From positions 248,001 to 312,000 of the forward strand of contig NZ_CP013374.1 of assembly GCF_001522585.2 (NCBI RefSeq): a DNA stretch of 64,000 nt, in the 5' to 3' direction. This document shows, one piece after another, positions 27,496 to 36,030 of this stretch (position 1 is its first letter; each line of letters starts with the position of its first letter). Origin of the DNA: Burkholderia sp. NRF60-BP8. Lineage in GTDB: Bacteria > Pseudomonadota > Gammaproteobacteria > Burkholderiales > Burkholderiaceae. Both the position numbers and the translations under genes were made by a program. The notes under the pieces were generated by a model. That model saw only the letters and a program-made list of their open reading frames with translations, did not search any database and had not been told where the DNA came from.

Positions 27496-28773
27496 TCAAT
27501 GCAGGAAATCCTGCATCCGGTAATACGCGCCGACGAGCGGCAGGAACCACGCGTGCCCGAAATGGCCCGGTATCGCCGGCCATTCGAGCTCGCGCCACGG
27601 GTTCGACGCGGCCGCGCCATACAGCACGTCGGCCATCACGCGGCCCATGTGCACCGACATCTGCACGCCGTGGCCGCTGTAGCCCATCGAGTAATAGAGC
27701 CCGTCGTGCTGGCCCGCACGCGGCAGCCGGTCGGCGGTGATGTCGACGAGGCCGCCCCAGCAGTAGTCGAGCCGCACGCCGGCCAGTTCCGGGAAGTAAC
27801 CGGCCATGCCGGCGCGCAGGACGTCGCCGCTCTTCGCGTCGGAGCGCGGGCTCGACATCGCGAAACGCGCGCGGCCGCCGAACAGCAGCCGGTTGTCGGG
27901 CGTCACGCGGAAGTAGTTGCCGATCTGGCGCGACGTCACGTACGCGCGGCGATGCGGAAACAGCCGGTTCAACTGCGCGTCGGGCAGCGGCTCGGTCACC
28001 ACGATGAAGCTGCCGACCGGCGCGATGCGTCGCCGGAACCACGCGAACGGCCCGTGCTGCGACGCGCCGGTCGCGACCAGCACGCGATCGGCGACGAGCG
28101 TGCCGCGGGTGCACGTGACCCGGTGGCGCTCGCCGTCGAGCCGGTCGAGTTGCGTGACGGCCGCGTGCTCGTACACGCGTGCGCCGGCCCGCACGGCCGC
28201 TTGTGCGAGCCCGACGCCGAACTTGCCCATGTGCATCTGCGCGCCGTTGCGCTGCAGGAGCCCGCCGTAAAAACCGTCGGATGCGATTTCATCGCGGATC
28301 CGCGACGGCTCGATCAGTTCGATGTCCGGATCGACGTCGCGCCGCAACGCGTCGAAGGTCTTTTCGAGTCCCGCGAAATGTTGCGGCTTCGCGGCGAGCT
28401 TCAGCTTGCCGGCGCGCCGGAAATCGCAGTCGATCGCCTGTTCGGTCACGATCGCCTCGACGCTCTTCACCGCGCTTTCGTACGCGAGATAAAACTGCTT
28501 CGCCTGTGCGGCGCCGATGCGCGCGGCGAGCGACGCGTAGTCCTGCGCGACGCCCGTATTGCACTGGCCGCCGTTGCGGCCGGACGCTTCGCCCGCGACC
28601 TGCGCGGCTTCGAGCACGACCACCGAGACGCCGCGCTGCGCGAGCGCGAGCGCCGCCGACAAGCCGGTGAAGCCGCCGCCGATCACGACCACGTCGGCGC
28701 GCCCTTCGACGGGGCCGACGCTACCGGCGCGAAACGCGGGGCGAGTATCCAGCCAGTACGATTCCAGTTTCAT
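27496..28773 (-). CDS. PuuB-like FAD-dependent amine oxidase (copy B)
   Basis: 425-residue FAD oxidase with ADVVVIGGGFTGLSAALALA, SGRNGGQCNTGVAQDYASL and CWGGLVDITADRLPRAG, as in copy A. Relatives oxidise gamma-glutamylputrescine and similar amines. The ATG at 28773 follows AAAGGATCC; an in-frame upstream start adds eight residues. It is the first gene after a conserved bipartite promoter element (28821-28899) and precedes the AraC gene. The ABC importer begins on the other side of the same gap. Confidence 0.92.
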   Translation of the reverse strand: MKLESYWLDTRPAFRAGSVGPVEGRADVVVIGGGFTGLSAALALAQRGVSVVVLEAAQVAGEASGRNGGQCNTGVAQDYASLAARIGAAQAKQFYLAYESAVKSVEAIVTEQAIDCDFRRAGKLKLAAKPQHFAGLEKTFDALRRDVDPDIELIEPSRIRDEIASDGFYGGLLQRNGAQMHMGKFGVGLAQAAVRAGARVYEHAAVTQLDRLDGERHRVTCTRGTLVADRVLVATGASQHGPFAWFRRRIAPVGSFIVVTEPLPDAQLNRLFPHRRAYVTSRQIGNYFRVTPDNRLLFGGRARFAMSSPRSDAKSGDVLRAGMAGYFPELAGVRLDYCWGGLVDITADRLPRAGQHDGLYYSMGYSGHGVQMSVHMGRVMADVLYGAAASNPWRELEWPAIPGHFGHAWFLPLVGAYYRMQDFLH

Positions 28774-28820
28774 CGGATCCTTTGTGCATGCCGGCAACGA
28801 CGATCAGCAACCATTCAATG

Positions 28821-28899
28821 CGAATCATTTAACCACTGGCAAAAACCGCAGTTGCCGCGTAATCGCGCGCGGCACGCGTACAAATTGCCGTTTTGCGCG
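28821..28899 (-). promoter_or_regulatory. Bipartite operator/promoter element, site 1
   Basis: Upstream of FAD oxidase copy B. Contains TCATTTAA (28825-28832), CAAAA at 28840-28844 and an inverted CCGTTTTG at 28888-28895. CAAAA and TTTTG start exactly 51 bases apart, as at site 2 (34552-34630). Read on the minus strand the proximal part is TTTTTGCCAGTGGTTAAATG followed by ATTCGCAT. Confidence 0.65.
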
Positions 28900-28967
28900 A
28901 CCGCCGCGGCACACTATGCGGCGGGCCGTCCACCGCACCGCGCGATGAACGGTTCACGCGGTGCGCA

Positions 28968-30842
28968 CTACAGCTGCACCGGCGTGACGCCGGCGGAAAC
29001 CGGCTCCGCCTGGAAGCGCGCGAGATCTTCCTCGCTGCGATGGCACAGCACCTGCGCACCGTTGCCGAGCGTGCGCAGCGACGGGGCCGTCCGGTTGCAC
29101 ACGCCGTCCACGCGCATCGCGCAGCGCGACAGGAACGGACACAGCTCGGCTTCGTTCTCGCGCTCGCCGATCGGCACCAGCGGCCGGTGACAACGCTCGG
29201 CCGCATCGTCGAGCCAGCCCGCGCGCAACTCCGGCGCGGACGACACCAACAAGTGCGAATACGGGTGATAAGGCGGCGCGCACAGCGCGTCGCGGCTGCC
29301 CGTCTCCACGCGGCGGCCCGCATACAGCACGACGATGTCGTCGCTGATCGCGCGCACCTTCGCGATGTCGTGCGTGATGAACACGTACGACACGCCGAGC
29401 TTCGCCTGCAGGTCGCGCAACAGCTCGATGATCGCGGCGCCGACCACCGTGTCGAGCGCCGACGTGACCTCGTCGCACAGGATCAGGTCGGGCTCGGCCG
29501 CGAGCGCGCGCGCGAGGTTCACACGCTGCTTCTGCCCGCCCGACAGCTCGCCGGTACGCCGCGCGGCCACTGCCGGCGGCAGCCGCACGAGCTCGAGCAG
29601 CTCGGCGACGCGCTGGCGTGCCCGCGCGCCCTTGATCCCGTGGTAGAACGCGAGCGGCCGCGCGAGCGTACGCTCGACGGTATGCACCGGGTTCAACGCG
29701 GTATCGGCGTTCTGAAACACGATCTGCACGCGGCGGTGCTGTTCCTTCGTGCGTTTGCCGATATCGAGCGCGAGCGGCTCGCCGTCGAGCAGGATCTGCC
29801 CGGCCGTCGCGGGCACGAGGCCCGCGATCACCTTCGCGAGCGTCGTCTTGCCGGAGCCCGATTCGCCGATCACGCCGACCGTCTGCCCGCGCCCGATGCG
29901 CAGGTCGACTTCATGCAGGATCACCTTCGCGGGCCAGCCGTTCGCGGTGCGGCCGCCGTAGCCCGCGATCGCGCCGCGCACGTCGAGCAGCGGCGCCGGC
30001 GCGGCCGGCTCGGGTGCCCGCACCTGCGCACCGCGTTCGGCATCGTTCGGCGTGACCGCCGCGATCAGGCTCTGCGTGTACGGGTGCGTCGGCGCATGCA
30101 GGATCTGTTCGGTGTCGCCCGCCTCGCGGATCACGCCGTCGCTCAGCACGACGATCCGGTCGGCCATCTGCGCGACCACGGCCAGGTCGTGCGACACGTA
30201 CACCGCACTCATCCCGTAGCGCCGGATCACGCGCTTGAACGCCTGCAGCACGTCGATCTGCGTGGTCACGTCGAGCGCGGTGGTCGGCTCGTCGAGGATC
30301 ACCAGCTCCGGATCGGTGATCAGCGCCATCGCGGCCATCAGCCGCTGCAGCTGCCCGCCCGATACCTGGTGCGGATAGCGCTTGCCGATCGTCTCCGGCT
30401 CCGGCAGCGCGAGCGCGCGAAACAGCTCGATCGCCTTCGCCTGCGCGTCGCGCTTCGTCATCGTCTTGTGGATCAGCGCGCTCTCGATCACCTGGTCGAG
30501 AATCGTGCGCGACGGGTTGAACGCGGCAGCCGCGCTCTGCGCGATATACGCGACCTTACGGCCGCGCAGCGCGGTCAGCGCTTGCGCCGACAGCTTGCAC
30601 ACGTCGGTGCCGTCGACCTTCACCGAGCCGCCGGCGATCCGGCATCCGGCGCGCGCATGGCCCATCAGCGACAGCGCGATCGTCGTCTTGCCGGAGCCCG
30701 ATTCGCCGATCAGCGCGAGCACCTCGCCGCGCCCGATCTCGAAGTCGACGCCGTGGACGATCGTCGTTTCCTCGCCGCCCGGCCGGCCGCCGACCACGCG
30801 CAGCCCGCGCACCTCGACGAGCGGATTCGATTCGTGTCGCAT
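28968..30842 (-). CDS. Fused double ATP-binding subunit of a peptide/opine-type ABC importer
   Basis: 624 residues holding two complete ABC ATPases, equivalent to DppD plus DppF in one chain. The first has Walker A GESGSGKTT (46-54), signature VSGGQLQR and LVILDEPTTALD; the second has GESGSGKTT again, LSGGQKQR and LILCDEVTSALD. The oligopeptide-ABC C-terminal cysteine-containing region (CPFLSRCAMRVDGVCN) is also there. The start overlaps the permease stop as TGATG. It powers uptake of the amine, opine or peptide handled by the adjacent oxidases. Confidence 0.94.
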   Translation of the reverse strand: MRHESNPLVEVRGLRVVGGRPGGEETTIVHGVDFEIGRGEVLALIGESGSGKTTIALSLMGHARAGCRIAGGSVKVDGTDVCKLSAQALTALRGRKVAYIAQSAAAAFNPSRTILDQVIESALIHKTMTKRDAQAKAIELFRALALPEPETIGKRYPHQVSGGQLQRLMAAMALITDPELVILDEPTTALDVTTQIDVLQAFKRVIRRYGMSAVYVSHDLAVVAQMADRIVVLSDGVIREAGDTEQILHAPTHPYTQSLIAAVTPNDAERGAQVRAPEPAAPAPLLDVRGAIAGYGGRTANGWPAKVILHEVDLRIGRGQTVGVIGESGSGKTTLAKVIAGLVPATAGQILLDGEPLALDIGKRTKEQHRRVQIVFQNADTALNPVHTVERTLARPLAFYHGIKGARARQRVAELLELVRLPPAVAARRTGELSGGQKQRVNLARALAAEPDLILCDEVTSALDTVVGAAIIELLRDLQAKLGVSYVFITHDIAKVRAISDDIVVLYAGRRVETGSRDALCAPPYHPYSHLLVSSAPELRAGWLDDAAERCHRPLVPIGERENEAELCPFLSRCAMRVDGVCNRTAPSLRTLGNGAQVLCHRSEEDLARFQAEPVSAGVTPVQL

Positions 30843-31810
30843 CAGTGTCCTCCGGCGGCGCCGGCCGCGCCCTTGCGGCGGCCGCGATGCGGCAGACCGT
30901 CGATCATCAGGTTGACGCCCACCGTCAGGATCGCGATCGCGACCGCGGGCATGATCGCGACGGCCGAGCCGTCGCCGAGGCTCGCGATGTTCTCGCGCAC
31001 GAGCGAGCCGAGGTCCGCATACGGCGGCTGCACGCCGAGCCCGAGAAAGCTCAGGCCGCTCAGCAGCAGCACGACGAACGTGAAGCGCAGCCCGGTATCC
31101 GCCAGCATCGGATGGATCATGTTCGGCAGCATCTCGACGCACGCGATGTACAGCGCGCTTTCGCCGCGCGCCCTGGCCACCTGCACGAACTCGAGCGTGC
31201 TGATGTTGACGGCCAGTGCGCGCGCGATCCGGTACGAGCCGGGCATGTAGCTGACCGCGGCGGTGAGGACCAGCAGCGGCAGCGACGAGCCGAACGCGGC
31301 GACGAACATCAGCGCGAACATCTTCGACGGAATCGACGTGAGCGCGTCGAGCAGCCGGCTCATCGTCTCGTCGACCGCGCGGCCCGACACGGTCGCGAGC
31401 AGCCCGAGCGTCGTGCCGGTCACCGCGGCGAGCAGCACCGCAGCCAGCGCGAGCAGCACGGTCAGCCGCGTGCCGTACAGGATCCGGCTCAGCATGTCGC
31501 GGCCGAGGAAGTCGGAGCCGAACGGCAGCTTCGCGCTGAACGGCGCGAACACGTCCGGCGTGACGATCGCGCCGACGTCGTGCGGCGCGAGCAGCGGCGC
31601 GAACACCGCGACGAACAGCATCAGGCCGGCCATCGACAGGCCGACGCGGCCGCCGGCGGTCAGTCCGATGCGTGCGCCGCGGCGCTTGCGCGGCTGGTCG
31701 GGGGACGGCGCGGCGGGCGGCGTCGCGCCTCCCCACGGCGAGCGCGGCTCGCCTGACGGCGGCAGCGCGCTGCTGCGATGAACGGGGTCGGTCGGGTGCA
31801 TGGGCGGCAT
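30842..31810 (-). CDS. ABC importer permease, DppC type
   Basis: 322-residue inner-membrane permease with a proline-rich cytoplasmic N-terminus (about 45 residues) and roughly six helices. HPFGSD-type element FGSDFLGRDMLSRILYGTR and the EAA-like loop EFVQVARARGESALYIACVE are present. The start may be 31810 or the ATG at 31801; neither has a strong site. It is encoded 22 bases after the DppB-type permease and overlaps the ATPase gene by one base. Confidence 0.92.
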   Translation of the reverse strand: MPPMHPTDPVHRSSALPPSGEPRSPWGGATPPAAPSPDQPRKRRGARIGLTAGGRVGLSMAGLMLFVAVFAPLLAPHDVGAIVTPDVFAPFSAKLPFGSDFLGRDMLSRILYGTRLTVLLALAAVLLAAVTGTTLGLLATVSGRAVDETMSRLLDALTSIPSKMFALMFVAAFGSSLPLLVLTAAVSYMPGSYRIARALAVNISTLEFVQVARARGESALYIACVEMLPNMIHPMLADTGLRFTFVVLLLSGLSFLGLGVQPPYADLGSLVRENIASLGDGSAVAIMPAVAIAILTVGVNLMIDGLPHRGRRKGAAGAAGGH

Positions 31811-31832
31811 CTCGGAAGGTGGACGGGGGCGC

Positions 31833-32786
31833 TCAGGTCCGCAGTCGCGGGTTCGACACGATCGAGCACAGGTCGGCGAACAGCACGAGCGTCAGGTAAG
31901 CGACGCAGAAGATCAGCGTGCACGCCTGGACCAACGGGAAATCGCGATTGCTGACGGCGTCGACCATCAGGCTCGCGAGGCCCGGATAGTTGAAGATCGT
32001 CTCGACGACGATCACGCCACCGAGCAGATACGACAGGCTCAACGCGATCGCGTTGGCGATCGGGCCGATCGCGTTCGGCAACGCATGGCGCAGCACGACG
32101 CGCGCGGGACTCGCGCCCTTGAGCACGGCCATCTCGACGTACGACGCGCTCAACTGCTCGATCACCGCGGCGCGCGTCATGCGCGCCATCTGCGCGATCA
32201 CGACCGCGCACAGCGTCAGCACCGGCATCGCATACGCACGCAGGAAATCGTGCAGGCTGTCGATCGGGCCGCCGTACGACAGCGCAGACAGCCAGCGCAG
32301 CTTCACCGCGAACACGAGCACGGCGACCGTCGCGATCAGGAATTCCGGCGTCGCGACGAGCGACAGCGTGCCGAGGCTGATCACGCGGTCGATCGCCGAC
32401 TCGCGCCTGACCGCCGCGAGGATCCCGAGCAGCAGCGCGATCGGCACCGACACGGCGGTCGTGATCGCCGCGAGCGCGAGCGACTTCGGCAGGCGTCCGC
32501 CGATCAGCTCCGACACCGGCATGTCGCCGGACAGCGACCGGCCGAAATCGCCGTGCAACAGCCCGGCGAGCCAGTGCACGTAACGCACGTGCGCCGGCAT
32601 GTCGAGACCGAACTGCTGGCGCAGCGCGGCGACCGTCTCCGGCGTCGCCGACTGGCCGAGCGCGGCCTGCGCGGCGTCGCCCGGCAGCAGGTTCGTGATC
32701 GTGAAGATGATCGCGGACACGATCAGCAGCGTCAGCGCGGTGACCGCGATGCGCCGGCCGATCAGCCCGATGAGAATTCGGTTCAT
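31833..32786 (-). CDS. ABC importer permease, DppB type
   Basis: 317-residue permease with about six membrane helices. The first helix TALTLLIVSAIIFTITNLLPGD and HGDFGRSLSGDMPVSELI are family hallmarks; the EAA loop reads YVEMAVLKGASPARVVLRHA. It pairs with the DppC-type permease to form the channel and lies 79 bases after the binding-protein gene in one operon. Confidence 0.93.
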   Translation of the reverse strand: MNRILIGLIGRRIAVTALTLLIVSAIIFTITNLLPGDAAQAALGQSATPETVAALRQQFGLDMPAHVRYVHWLAGLLHGDFGRSLSGDMPVSELIGGRLPKSLALAAITTAVSVPIALLLGILAAVRRESAIDRVISLGTLSLVATPEFLIATVAVLVFAVKLRWLSALSYGGPIDSLHDFLRAYAMPVLTLCAVVIAQMARMTRAAVIEQLSASYVEMAVLKGASPARVVLRHALPNAIGPIANAIALSLSYLLGGVIVVETIFNYPGLASLMVDAVSNRDFPLVQACTLIFCVAYLTLVLFADLCSIVSNPRLRT

Positions 32787-32865
32787 GGAGCGTCACTCCC
32801 GAAAAAACCGCGCGTGGCCGGCGCGGTGATCCGCACCGGCCGCGCGACGGCGGCCAGCGACAACG

Positions 32866-34449
32866 TCATGCGTTCCACCACACGTTCTCGGCGAACATGA
32901 AGCCCATCATCCCGCCGGTCGGAATCGAACCGAGGCCAGCGAGCCGCTTGTCGTATCCGTCGAGGAAGCTGATGAACGCCGGAATGCCGACCCGGCCCTG
33001 CTGCGACACGATCACCTGCATGTCGCCGTACATCTGCTTGCGCTTCGCGTCGTCGGTTTCCGAGCGCGCGGCGAGCAGCAACTGGTCGAACTTCGCGTTC
33101 TTCCAGCCCGACTCGTTCCACGGCGCATCCGACTTGAAGAACTGCGTGAACAGCACGTCGGCGCTCGAGCGCGGGTTGATGTTGCCGAACGTGAGCGGAT
33201 GCTTCATCCAGTGATTCGACCAGTAGCCGTCGGGCGACGCGCGGTTGACCTGCAGGTTCAGCCCGATCTTCTGGCCGGCCTGCTGCAGCAGCACGGCCAT
33301 TTCGATCGACCCGTTCGCGTCGGAGGTCGCATAGATCGGCGGCAGCGTGGCGCCGAGCGCCCCCGCCTTCTGGAGCAGGAATTTCGCCTTGTCGGGATCG
33401 TGCGGCCGCTGCGGCAGCGATGCGTTGAAGTAGCGATGGCCCGGCGGAATCGGCTGGTCGTTGCCGATCACCGAGTAGCCGCGGAACACCGCCGAGCGGA
33501 TCTGCTCGCGATCGAACAGGTACTTCATCCCTTCGACGAAATCGGGATTCGCGACGATCGGGTTGTCGCTGCGCGCGATCAGGTCGGTATAGAGGCCCGA
33601 CTTGGTTTCCTTCAACGCGTAGCCCGGCGTCGACGAGACCCGCTGCGTTGAACGCGGATCGATCGCGTTGATCAGGTGCACGTCGCCCGACAGCAGCGCG
33701 TTCAGCCGCGCGGCGCTGTCGCTGATGCCGATCAGCTCGATCTCGTCGAGATACGGCCGGCCCGGCTTGAAGTAGCTGTCGTTGCGCACGCCGACGGTCG
33801 ATACGCCCGGCTTGAACGATTTCAGCTTGTACGGGCCGCAACCGATGCCGGTCGAGAAGTCGGTCGTGCCGTCCTTGACGATCACGAGCTGCGGCGTCGC
33901 GAGGATCACCGGCAGATCGGCGTTCGCGCTCGCGAGCGTCAGCGTGACTTCGTCGGGGCCGGTCGCCTTCGCGTCGGCGAACTGCTCGGCGAGCGGCTTG
34001 ACCTTCGACGCGGTGGCCGGGTTCTTGTGGCGCATCAGCGAATACACCACGTCGGCCGGGCCGACCGGCTTGCCGTCGTGGAACGTGACGCCCTTGCGCA
34101 GCTTGATGATCCAGGTCTTCGCATCGGTCGTCTGCAGCGACTCGGCGAGGTTCATCTGCGGCGTCAGGCTCGCATCGAGCTGCGTGAGGCCGCTGTAGAA
34201 CATGAAGAAGCGCGTGTAGTCCGCGCCCGTCGAGCCCTTGGCCGGGTCGAGCGTATCGGCCGTCGAGCCGGATTCGTTCGCGACCCGGATCTTGCCGCCG
34301 CGCTTCGGCGCTGGCGCGGCGAATGCCGCGTCGGGGGTCATCAGCAGTCCGCCGGCACCGGCAGCCATCATGCCGCCCGCCGCCATGACCTTCATCATGT
34401 CGCGGCGCGTGAAGCCGCCCTTGCCGTCATTGTCGATATCGTCGTTCAT
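32866..34449 (-). CDS. ABC importer periplasmic substrate-binding protein (Tat signal)
   Basis: 527-residue SBP of the family 5 (peptide/opine/nickel) type. A twin-arginine motif TRRDMMK at residues 14-20, a hydrophobic stretch and a likely AFA cleavage near residue 44 indicate Tat export, so it may fold or bind a cofactor before secretion. The core begins KRGGKIRVANESG with DTLDPAKGST and KTWIIKLRKGVTFHDGKPVG, typical of the family. First gene of the importer operon, behind bipartite promoter element site 2. Confidence 0.93.
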   Translation of the reverse strand: MNDDIDNDGKGGFTRRDMMKVMAAGGMMAAGAGGLLMTPDAAFAAPAPKRGGKIRVANESGSTADTLDPAKGSTGADYTRFFMFYSGLTQLDASLTPQMNLAESLQTTDAKTWIIKLRKGVTFHDGKPVGPADVVYSLMRHKNPATASKVKPLAEQFADAKATGPDEVTLTLASANADLPVILATPQLVIVKDGTTDFSTGIGCGPYKLKSFKPGVSTVGVRNDSYFKPGRPYLDEIELIGISDSAARLNALLSGDVHLINAIDPRSTQRVSSTPGYALKETKSGLYTDLIARSDNPIVANPDFVEGMKYLFDREQIRSAVFRGYSVIGNDQPIPPGHRYFNASLPQRPHDPDKAKFLLQKAGALGATLPPIYATSDANGSIEMAVLLQQAGQKIGLNLQVNRASPDGYWSNHWMKHPLTFGNINPRSSADVLFTQFFKSDAPWNESGWKNAKFDQLLLAARSETDDAKRKQMYGDMQVIVSQQGRVGIPAFISFLDGYDKRLAGLGSIPTGGMMGFMFAENVWWNA

Positions 34450-34878
34450 CCGAACTGCTCCTGACTGTGGGAAGTGGGTCCAAGGGTCCAGCGTGGTTGT
34501 TCAAGCGCGCCGCGCCCGCTTGCTGGTGGCGGGTACGACGTCGTTCACATGCAATTCATTTAAGCATCGCCAAAATGGCGGTTGTCCCGATTCGAGGCGC
34601 CCTCACGATACGAATCGACCGTTTTGGGTAGCCTGCGCAGCATGATTTGCTGCATGCGCCGGGGACCGCCGGCGTGTGCCGGCCGCATGCCGGCGCGCGT
34701 GAAAGTTCAGAGGATTGTTCGCCGGCATCGCCTCGCTCATCCCGAACGCGCGGCGCGAATGTGCGCAGGCTGGCGCGACGTGGCGACGCCGGCAGCCCGC
34801 CGCCTGCGCGGAATTTCCCCGGGAAAGCGACGGGCGGCGGCGTGGTGTCCGCGACACCGCACCGGGGAAACGCGTCGC
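34450..34878. other. Intergenic region upstream of the ABC importer
   Basis: 429 bases with no supported gene. It contains bipartite element site 2, a small hairpin GCAGCA-TGATT-TGCTGC (34637-34653) and GC-rich sequence up to the HAD gene end. The importer promoter should lie here. Confidence 0.5.
34552..34630 (-). promoter_or_regulatory. Bipartite operator/promoter element, site 2
   Basis: Upstream of the binding-protein gene. Contains TCATTTAA (34556-34563), CAAAA at 34571-34575 and inverted CCGTTTTG at 34619-34626. CAAAA and TTTTG start exactly 51 bases apart, as at site 1. On the minus strand the proximal part reads TTTTGGCGATGCTTAAATGA followed by ATTGCAT, closely matching site 1. Confidence 0.65.
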
Positions 34879-35547
34879 TTACAGCCCGAGCTGCGTCGCG
34901 AGCTGGCCGATGTCCGACACTTCGTAATAGTTGTAGAACGGCGTGCCCGGCTCGTGGCCGCGGTTCACGAACACCTTGTGCTTGATGCCGAGATCCTCGG
35001 CCGTCATCAGGTCGTAGCGCAGGCTCGACGACACGTGCAGCACGTCCTCCGGCTTGCAGCCCAGCTTGTCGAACATGTATTCGAAGCCCTGCATCCGCGG
35101 CTTGTACGATTGCGCCTGCTGCGCGGTGAACACGGCGTGGAACGGCGCGCCGAGCTTGTCGACGTTGCTCATGATCTGGTCGTCCATCGCGTTCGACAGG
35201 ATCACCAGCTTGTACTTCGATGCCAGCCGCGACAGCCCGGCCGGCACGTCCGGGTGCGGCCCCCAGGTCGGCACCGCATGATAGAAAAGCTCGGCCTCGG
35301 CTTCGTCGAACTTCACGCCGAGCCGCGCACAGGTGCGACGGACCGCGTTGACCACGACGTCGCGGTACGGCTTCCACGCGCCGAGCACCTCGTCGAGCCG
35401 ATAGGCGGCGAACGCGCGCACGAATGCCTCCATCGCGGCCGGCGACAGCCGGTCCGCATAGATTTCCCGCGCCGTCTCGGCCATCCGGAAATGGGTCAGC
35501 GTGCCGTAGCAGTCGAAGGTGATGTACTTCGGTTCAAACTGGATCAT
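34879..35547 (-). CDS. Haloacid dehalogenase type II family hydrolase
   Basis: 222 residues of the L-2-haloacid dehalogenase branch of the HAD superfamily. ITFDCYGTLTHF carries the nucleophilic aspartate, LVILSNAMD the motif II serine/asparagine, SYKPRMQGFEY the lysine, and HVSSSLRYDLMTAEDLGI motif III. The ATG at 35547 follows ACAGGACGTCACC; the upstream in-frame start would add 18 residues. The usual dehalogenase substrates are not expected here; in this context it may be a phosphatase or act on a catabolic intermediate. Confidence 0.88.
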   Translation of the reverse strand: MIQFEPKYITFDCYGTLTHFRMAETAREIYADRLSPAAMEAFVRAFAAYRLDEVLGAWKPYRDVVVNAVRRTCARLGVKFDEAEAELFYHAVPTWGPHPDVPAGLSRLASKYKLVILSNAMDDQIMSNVDKLGAPFHAVFTAQQAQSYKPRMQGFEYMFDKLGCKPEDVLHVSSSLRYDLMTAEDLGIKHKVFVNRGHEPGTPFYNYYEVSDIGQLATQLGL

Positions 35548-36030
35548 GGTGACGTCCTGTCGGTGTGAAGCCCCGGCAGGGCCGGGGATGGCTGGGTTCA
35601 ACGAAATTGAATCAGGGCAAAAAGTCGTTCGCGCATCGTTCCGCGCCGCTCAAAACGCAGAATCGCCGCGTGTTGCCCGCCACATGCAGCACGATCTGCG
35701 GCGCGATCGGGCGCGGCGGGGCCGGCCGAGGGGCGCCTCGCTACCGCAGCAGGCTCGCCTGCCGGTGCGGCGCTTCGGCAGGCGGCAGCTGCGGCTGTGG
35801 CTGTGGCTGTGGCTGTGGCGTGCTTCATCGTAGTGGCATTCCACAGCACATGTGACCGGATCGACGTGTCGCGCCGGCACGATCCACGCGTTCGTTCGCG
35901 CCGATCGCGCCGGTTTGCATCGATCTCGCGGGCGCGCCCGCCGCCGCCGGAAAACAGGCGAATCGTCCTATCCGTGCCGCCACCGCGCTGGCAGAGTGAA
36001 CGGATCGTTCCCACCCATCCGGAGTCCGGC
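35548..36030. other. Divergent intergenic region with a hexanucleotide repeat
   Basis: 483 bases between the divergent HAD and GNAT genes. No gene is supported. The HAD-proximal part has AAATTGAATCAGGGCAAAAA (35604-35623), a partial resemblance to the bipartite element. A (GGCTGT)4 tract lies at 35793-35816. Confidence 0.5.
35793..35816. repeat. Hexanucleotide tandem repeat (GGCTGT)4
   Basis: Four perfect GGCTGT copies followed by GGC, in noncoding DNA about 215 bases before the GNAT start. Copy number could vary by slippage and alter promoter spacing, though no promoter is identified. Confidence 0.85.

Noticed and set aside
28837..28857. A sigma-54 promoter suggested by TGGC...TTGC near the bipartite element
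   Set aside because: The GG to GC distance is about 16 bases, not the roughly ten required between the -24 and -12 elements.
28893..31250. A 785-codon plus-strand frame opposite the ABC transporter genes
   Set aside because: Antisense to ATPase and permease genes with intact motifs; no start signal or domain.
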